A DNA stretch of 64,000 nt, taken from the NCBI GenBank assembly GCA_017448985.1, contig JAFSKL010000009.1:124001-188000 (forward strand), given 5' to 3'. Shown piece after piece: positions 61,552 through 64,000 of this stretch; the stretch's first letter is position 1; every line of letters begins with the position of its first letter. The stretch is from Paludibacteraceae bacterium. GTDB lineage: Bacteria > Bacteroidota > Bacteroidia > Bacteroidales > Paludibacteraceae. The notes under the pieces are model-generated. The model saw only the letters and a list, made by a program, of their open reading frames with translations, did no database searches and was not told where the DNA came from. The translations under genes were made by a program, and so were the position numbers.

Positions 61552-61641
61552 ATGATTGTTGACATGGGGACCCCTTCGAAGGTCCGTTCGCATTGTGCGG
61601 GATATACACAAGCAAAGGCGGACATTTTTTACCAAGCCTAA
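61552..61641 (+). CDS. 29-residue mini-ORF with perfect Shine-Dalgarno sequence
   Basis: AAAGGAGGTGA (61537-61547), complementary to the 16S rRNA 3' end, lies a few nt before ATG. The peptide begins MIVDMGTPSKVRSHC and ends at TAA (61639-61641). A strong SD is unusual in this window. The peptide has no recognised family. Confidence 0.4.
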   Translation: MIVDMGTPSKVRSHCAGYTQAKADIFYQA

Positions 61642-61649
61642 CGGCTTTC

Positions 61650-61712
61650 CTATTTAGCCCGTACAGATACCGTCTTATGCAAGCATATCCGCCAACTATA
61701 CGGGCTAAATAG
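61650..61712. other. Nested inverted repeat
   Basis: Perfect 14-nt arms CTATTTAGCCCGTA and TACGGGCTAAATAG (61650-61663, 61699-61712) separated by 35 nt that hold TATGC-AA-GCATA. It may form a structured RNA or DNA hairpin. Confidence 0.85.
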
Positions 61713-61724
61713 ATAAAATTTCAT

Positions 61725-61800
61725 TTTATTAGGCAAAAAATGCCCGAACGCTTGCATATATGCAAAATTTGTTGTAACTTTGCACCGGATTTGCTTATTT
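61725..61800 (+). repeat. Promoter-containing direct repeat, copy B
   Basis: Partner of 61034-61109. Contains the palindrome TTGCATATATGCAA (61752-61765) and TAACTTTG (61775-61782), the promoter of the next gene. Between 60888 and 61821 the other items are those listed separately. Confidence 0.85.
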
Positions 61801-61821
61801 GGTTTTTAAATCTATAAAACA

Positions 61822-62439
61822 ATGAAAAAGTTTCTGTTAACAATTTTCGCTGTTGCATTGACAGCAAGTGCATTCGCTATCCAGCCGATCACGCAGGATG
61901 GCCAGTTCAATCTGAAGAAAAGCAAAGGTGCCGTAGCCGCTTTTGCCATCCATTGGGAGGGTACACAATGCGGTAGTATCGATGACGGCGTTTTTGTCAA
62001 GGGCAGTGTGCCCATCGACGAGTGGCTGGCTGCGCAGGACGCCGCCAAGATAGAGGCAGGCAAAGCAGAGGACGCCAATTATGTCAAAGACTGGGAAGCC
62101 ATTAAGGAAGAAGGCAACCGCTATTTTAAGGAGGAATGGAACGATGAGTTTGGCAAGAAAGGCCTGAGCATCACCCGTAACGAGTCGGCGGCGCAATACC
62201 GTTTCGACATCTTCATCGACGGTTTGGACTGGGGCAACATAGCCGGTTCGGTGTTCGGATTCGGCAATGCCGGCGGTGCCATCATCTTCGGTCATGCCGA
62301 GATTACCGACATCGCCACGGGTGCCAAAGTGGTGTCGTACAAGATCAACCATGTGCAGGGTTCGGGGCATGTCTCTGACCGCCTCCGCATCATGCTCGTT
62401 CTCCACGAACTGATCGAAGAGTTTGAAGACCTCCGCTAA
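61822..62439 (+). CDS. Secreted protein of unknown function
   Basis: 205 residues with a signal peptide (1-19, LLTIFAVALTASAFA). The mature part is beta-rich and contains AAQYRFDIFIDGLDWGN and HAEITDIATGAKVVSY, a pattern sometimes seen in proteins built around a lipoprotein-like or CsgG-like fold, but no family is certain. The start ATG follows a promoter-bearing leader of about 40 nt. Possibly a small periplasmic protein. Confidence 0.65.
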   Translation: MKKFLLTIFAVALTASAFAIQPITQDGQFNLKKSKGAVAAFAIHWEGTQCGSIDDGVFVKGSVPIDEWLAAQDAAKIEAGKAEDANYVKDWEAIKEEGNRYFKEEWNDEFGKKGLSITRNESAAQYRFDIFIDGLDWGNIAGSVFGFGNAGGAIIFGHAEITDIATGAKVVSYKINHVQGSGHVSDRLRIMLVLHELIEEFEDLR

Positions 62440-62520
62440 CGACCACTGCGTTGACAGACCCAGTCAGGGCCACTGACAGACCACTTCGTTGTTAGACCGG
62501 TCAGCGAACTGTTAGACAGG
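62440..62520 (+). repeat. Degenerate tandem sequence after the 205-residue gene
   Basis: Repeated GACAGACC, GACCACT, TTAGACCG, TTAGACAGG segments; no regular period could be assigned. Confidence 0.5.
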
Positions 62521-62550
62521 AAAAAGGTCACCTCAGGCAAGAACGAGTCC

Positions 62551-62596
62551 AATAACGAAAACTACGAAAATTACGGAAAACTACGGAAATTACAGA
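62551..62596 (+). repeat. 9-nt array before a terminator
   Basis: Units AATAACGAA, AACTACGAA, AATTACGGA, AAACTACGG, related to the arrays at 59.0 and 59.8 kb. Confidence 0.88.
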
Positions 62597-62625
62597 AAAA
62601 AGCGCCTTCAAAAGCGCTTTTTTCT
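62594..62625 (+). terminator. Terminator upstream of tagaturonate reductase
   Basis: Stem AGAAAAAAGCGC / GCGCTTTTTTCT, followed by TTTTTT. Confidence 0.9.
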
Positions 62626-62633
62626 TTTTTTGT

Positions 62634-62664
62634 TTGCATATATGCAAAAAATTTTGTACCTTTG
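62634..62664 (+). promoter_or_regulatory. Promoter of tagaturonate reductase
   Basis: Perfect palindrome TTGCATATATGCAA (62634-62647), a 9-nt gap, TACCTTTG (62657-62664). Confidence 0.85.
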
Positions 62665-62715
62665 CGGCGCATTTTATGGGCAAGTGAAAAATTAACCTCA
62701 AAAAAATATACTGTT

Positions 62716-64000
62716 ATGGCAAAAAAAGCATTGAACAAGTGGACCGCTCCGAAGAGCGTGGCTCCCGAGAGAATTATCCAGTTTGGTGAAGGCAACTTCT
62801 TGCGCGCTTTCGTTGATTGGATTGTATGGAACATGAACGCCAAGACCAACTTCAACGGTTCGGTAGCGGTGGTGCAACCCATCGAGCGCGGTATGGTCGA
62901 GTGGCTCAACGGTCAGGACTGCTTATATCATGTGAATCTGCAGGGACGCCTCAAAGGTGAAGCGGTGAACTCGCTCGAGCGTATCGATGTCATCAGTCGT
63001 GCCCTCAACCCCTATTCGCAGAATGCCGCATTCATGGCGCTGGCCGAGCAGCCTGAGATCCGTTTCGTCATCTCCAATACCACCGAAGCCGGTATCACCT
63101 TCGACCCCGCATGTAAGTTCACCGACGCTCCGGCATCGTCCTATCCGGGCAAGCTGGTACAGCTGCTCTTCCGCCGCTTCAAGACCTTCAACGGCTGTCC
63201 GACAAAGGGTCTTATCTTTATGCCTTGCGAACTCATCTTCCTCAACGGACACCACCTCAAAGACTGTATCCGCAAGTATATCGAGCTGTGGAAAGACGAT
63301 TTCGGAGCTGATTATAAGGCATTCAAGGAGTGGTTTGAGAAATACAACTACGTCTGCGCCACGCTCGTAGACCGTATTGTTCCGGGCTTCCCGCGCAAGG
63401 ACATAGCAGAGATTCAGGACAAAATCGGTTACAACGACAACCTCGTTGTACAGGCGGAGATCTTCCACCTCTGGGTCATCGAGAAACCTGAGAACATGAG
63501 TATCGAAGAGCTCGAGGCAGAATTCCCTGCCAACAAAGCGGGTCTGAACGTGCTGATAGCAGAGAGCGAGAAGCCTTACCACGAGCGCAAAGTGACGCTG
63601 CTCAACGGCCCGCACACGGTCCTCAGTCCTGTCACTTACCTCAGCGGCGTGAACATCGTGCGTGACGCTTGCAACCATGAGGTACTCGGCAAATACATCC
63701 GCAAAGTGATGTTCGACGAGCTGCTGGAGACATTGAACCTGCCGAAGGACGAACTCAAAGCGTACGGCGAGAGCGTTCTGGAGCGTTTCAACAACCCGTA
63801 TGTGGACCACCAGGTAACCTCAATCATGCTGAACTCGTTCCCGAAATTCGAGACGCGCGATCTGCCGGGTCTGAAGGTTTATCTGGAGCGCAAGGGCGAA
63901 CTGCCGAAGGGCATCGTGCTCGGTTTGGCCGCTATCATTGAGTACTACAAATGTGGTGTACGCGAGGACGGCGCACCGATTCAGCCGAACGATGCACAGG
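62716..64000 (+). CDS. uxaB: Tagaturonate reductase (mannitol dehydrogenase family), 3' end outside window
   Basis: At least 428 residues. It reduces tagaturonate to altronate in galacturonate catabolism, cytoplasmic. The family start is ERIIQFGEGNFLRAFVDWI, the NAD-binding part follows, and ISNTTEAGITFDP, MPCELIFLNG and LLNGPHTVLSPVTYLSG are family segments. It is the only gene of its pathway visible; partners probably lie to the right. Confidence 0.92.
   Translation, partial: MAKKALNKWTAPKSVAPERIIQFGEGNFLRAFVDWIVWNMNAKTNFNGSVAVVQPIERGMVEWLNGQDCLYHVNLQGRLKGEAVNSLERIDVISRALNPYSQNAAFMALAEQPEIRFVISNTTEAGITFDPACKFTDAPASSYPGKLVQLLFRRFKTFNGCPTKGLIFMPCELIFLNGHHLKDCIRKYIELWKDDFGADYKAFKEWFEKYNYVCATLVDRIVPGFPRKDIAEIQDKIGYNDNLVVQAEIFHLWVIEKPENMSIEELEAEFPANKAGLNVLIAESEKPYHERKVTLLNGPHTVLSPVTYLSGVNIVRDACNHEVLGKYIRKVMFDELLETLNLPKDELKAYGESVLERFNNPYVDHQVTSIMLNSFPKFETRDLPGLKVYLERKGELPKGIVLGLAAIIEYYKCGVREDGAPIQPNDAQ

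Noticed and set aside
61034..61800. Insertion sequence bounded by the direct repeats
   Set aside because: No transposase frame and no terminal inverted repeats at the ends; the repeats are promoters. Kept only as a finding about a rearranged patch.

Overview
The window looks like a chromosomal segment of a gut-type Bacteroidales bacterium. The support is Bacteroidetes promoters (TAnnTTTG preceded by a TTG-rich box), a SusC/SusD polysaccharide utilisation locus, several Bacteroidales-typical small families (DUF5606, DUF4271, DUF6377, wHTH DUF2582) and almost no Shine-Dalgarno sequences. Gene starts were chosen from sequence alone, so family names rest on recognised motifs and not on database searches.

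Layout. 1-7.6 kb (minus strand): an operon ileS - small lipoprotein - AsmA-like protein - M3 peptidase (running off the left edge). 7.6-13 kb: CPBP protease, zinc-ribbon coiled-coil protein, Nif3-like protein, DUF5606, murI and an isolated sufB downstream of tRNA-Cys. 13.4-16 kb: nucleosidase-like protein, RlmI-type methyltransferase and DEDDh exonuclease. 16.1-20 kb: initiator tRNA fused to an endonuclease/exonuclease/phosphatase gene, tRNA-Arg, YugP-like protease, Fur-like regulator and acetyltransferase-like protein. 20-27.4 kb: a 1583-residue modular secreted protein, a tiny Gly-rich peptide gene and a TPR/OmpA-like lipoprotein. 27.4-42.6 kb: housekeeping genes (mutL, 5'-nucleotidase, acpP-fabF, asd, U32, DUF4271, hemD, rnpA, yidD, trmD, rhomboid, HU, adk, obgE, ClC channel). 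42.6-59.8 kb: secreted carbohydrate-active genes, with a pectinesterase-like protein followed by a locus of DUF6377 sensor, SusC, SusD, surface glycan-binding protein, GH30, SusE/F-like protein, SGNH esterase, GH3 and SGNH esterase. The GH30+GH3 pairing suggests a beta-1,6-glucan or related beta-glucan substrate (inference). 59.9-64 kb: two secreted proteins of unknown role, a rearranged-looking non-coding patch and the start of a tagaturonate reductase.

The most striking signal is not a conventional gene. About 25 short degenerate tandem arrays, mostly of 7-nt units with 8-, 9- and 11-nt classes, are scattered through the window. They lie between genes, across start and stop codons and in frame inside ileS, murI, sufB, rlmI, obgE and others. 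They fall into a few sequence families shared by distant loci, run almost always in the same sense as the gene they sit in, and carry substitutions exactly where a perfect repeat would create a stop codon. Other unusual items are a coding region starting 4 nt after an initiator tRNA, a shared hairpin leader before tRNA-Cys and tRNA-Arg, a spaced dyad in nearly all promoters, and a duplicated promoter flanking a patch that holds a mini-ORF with a perfect Shine-Dalgarno sequence.
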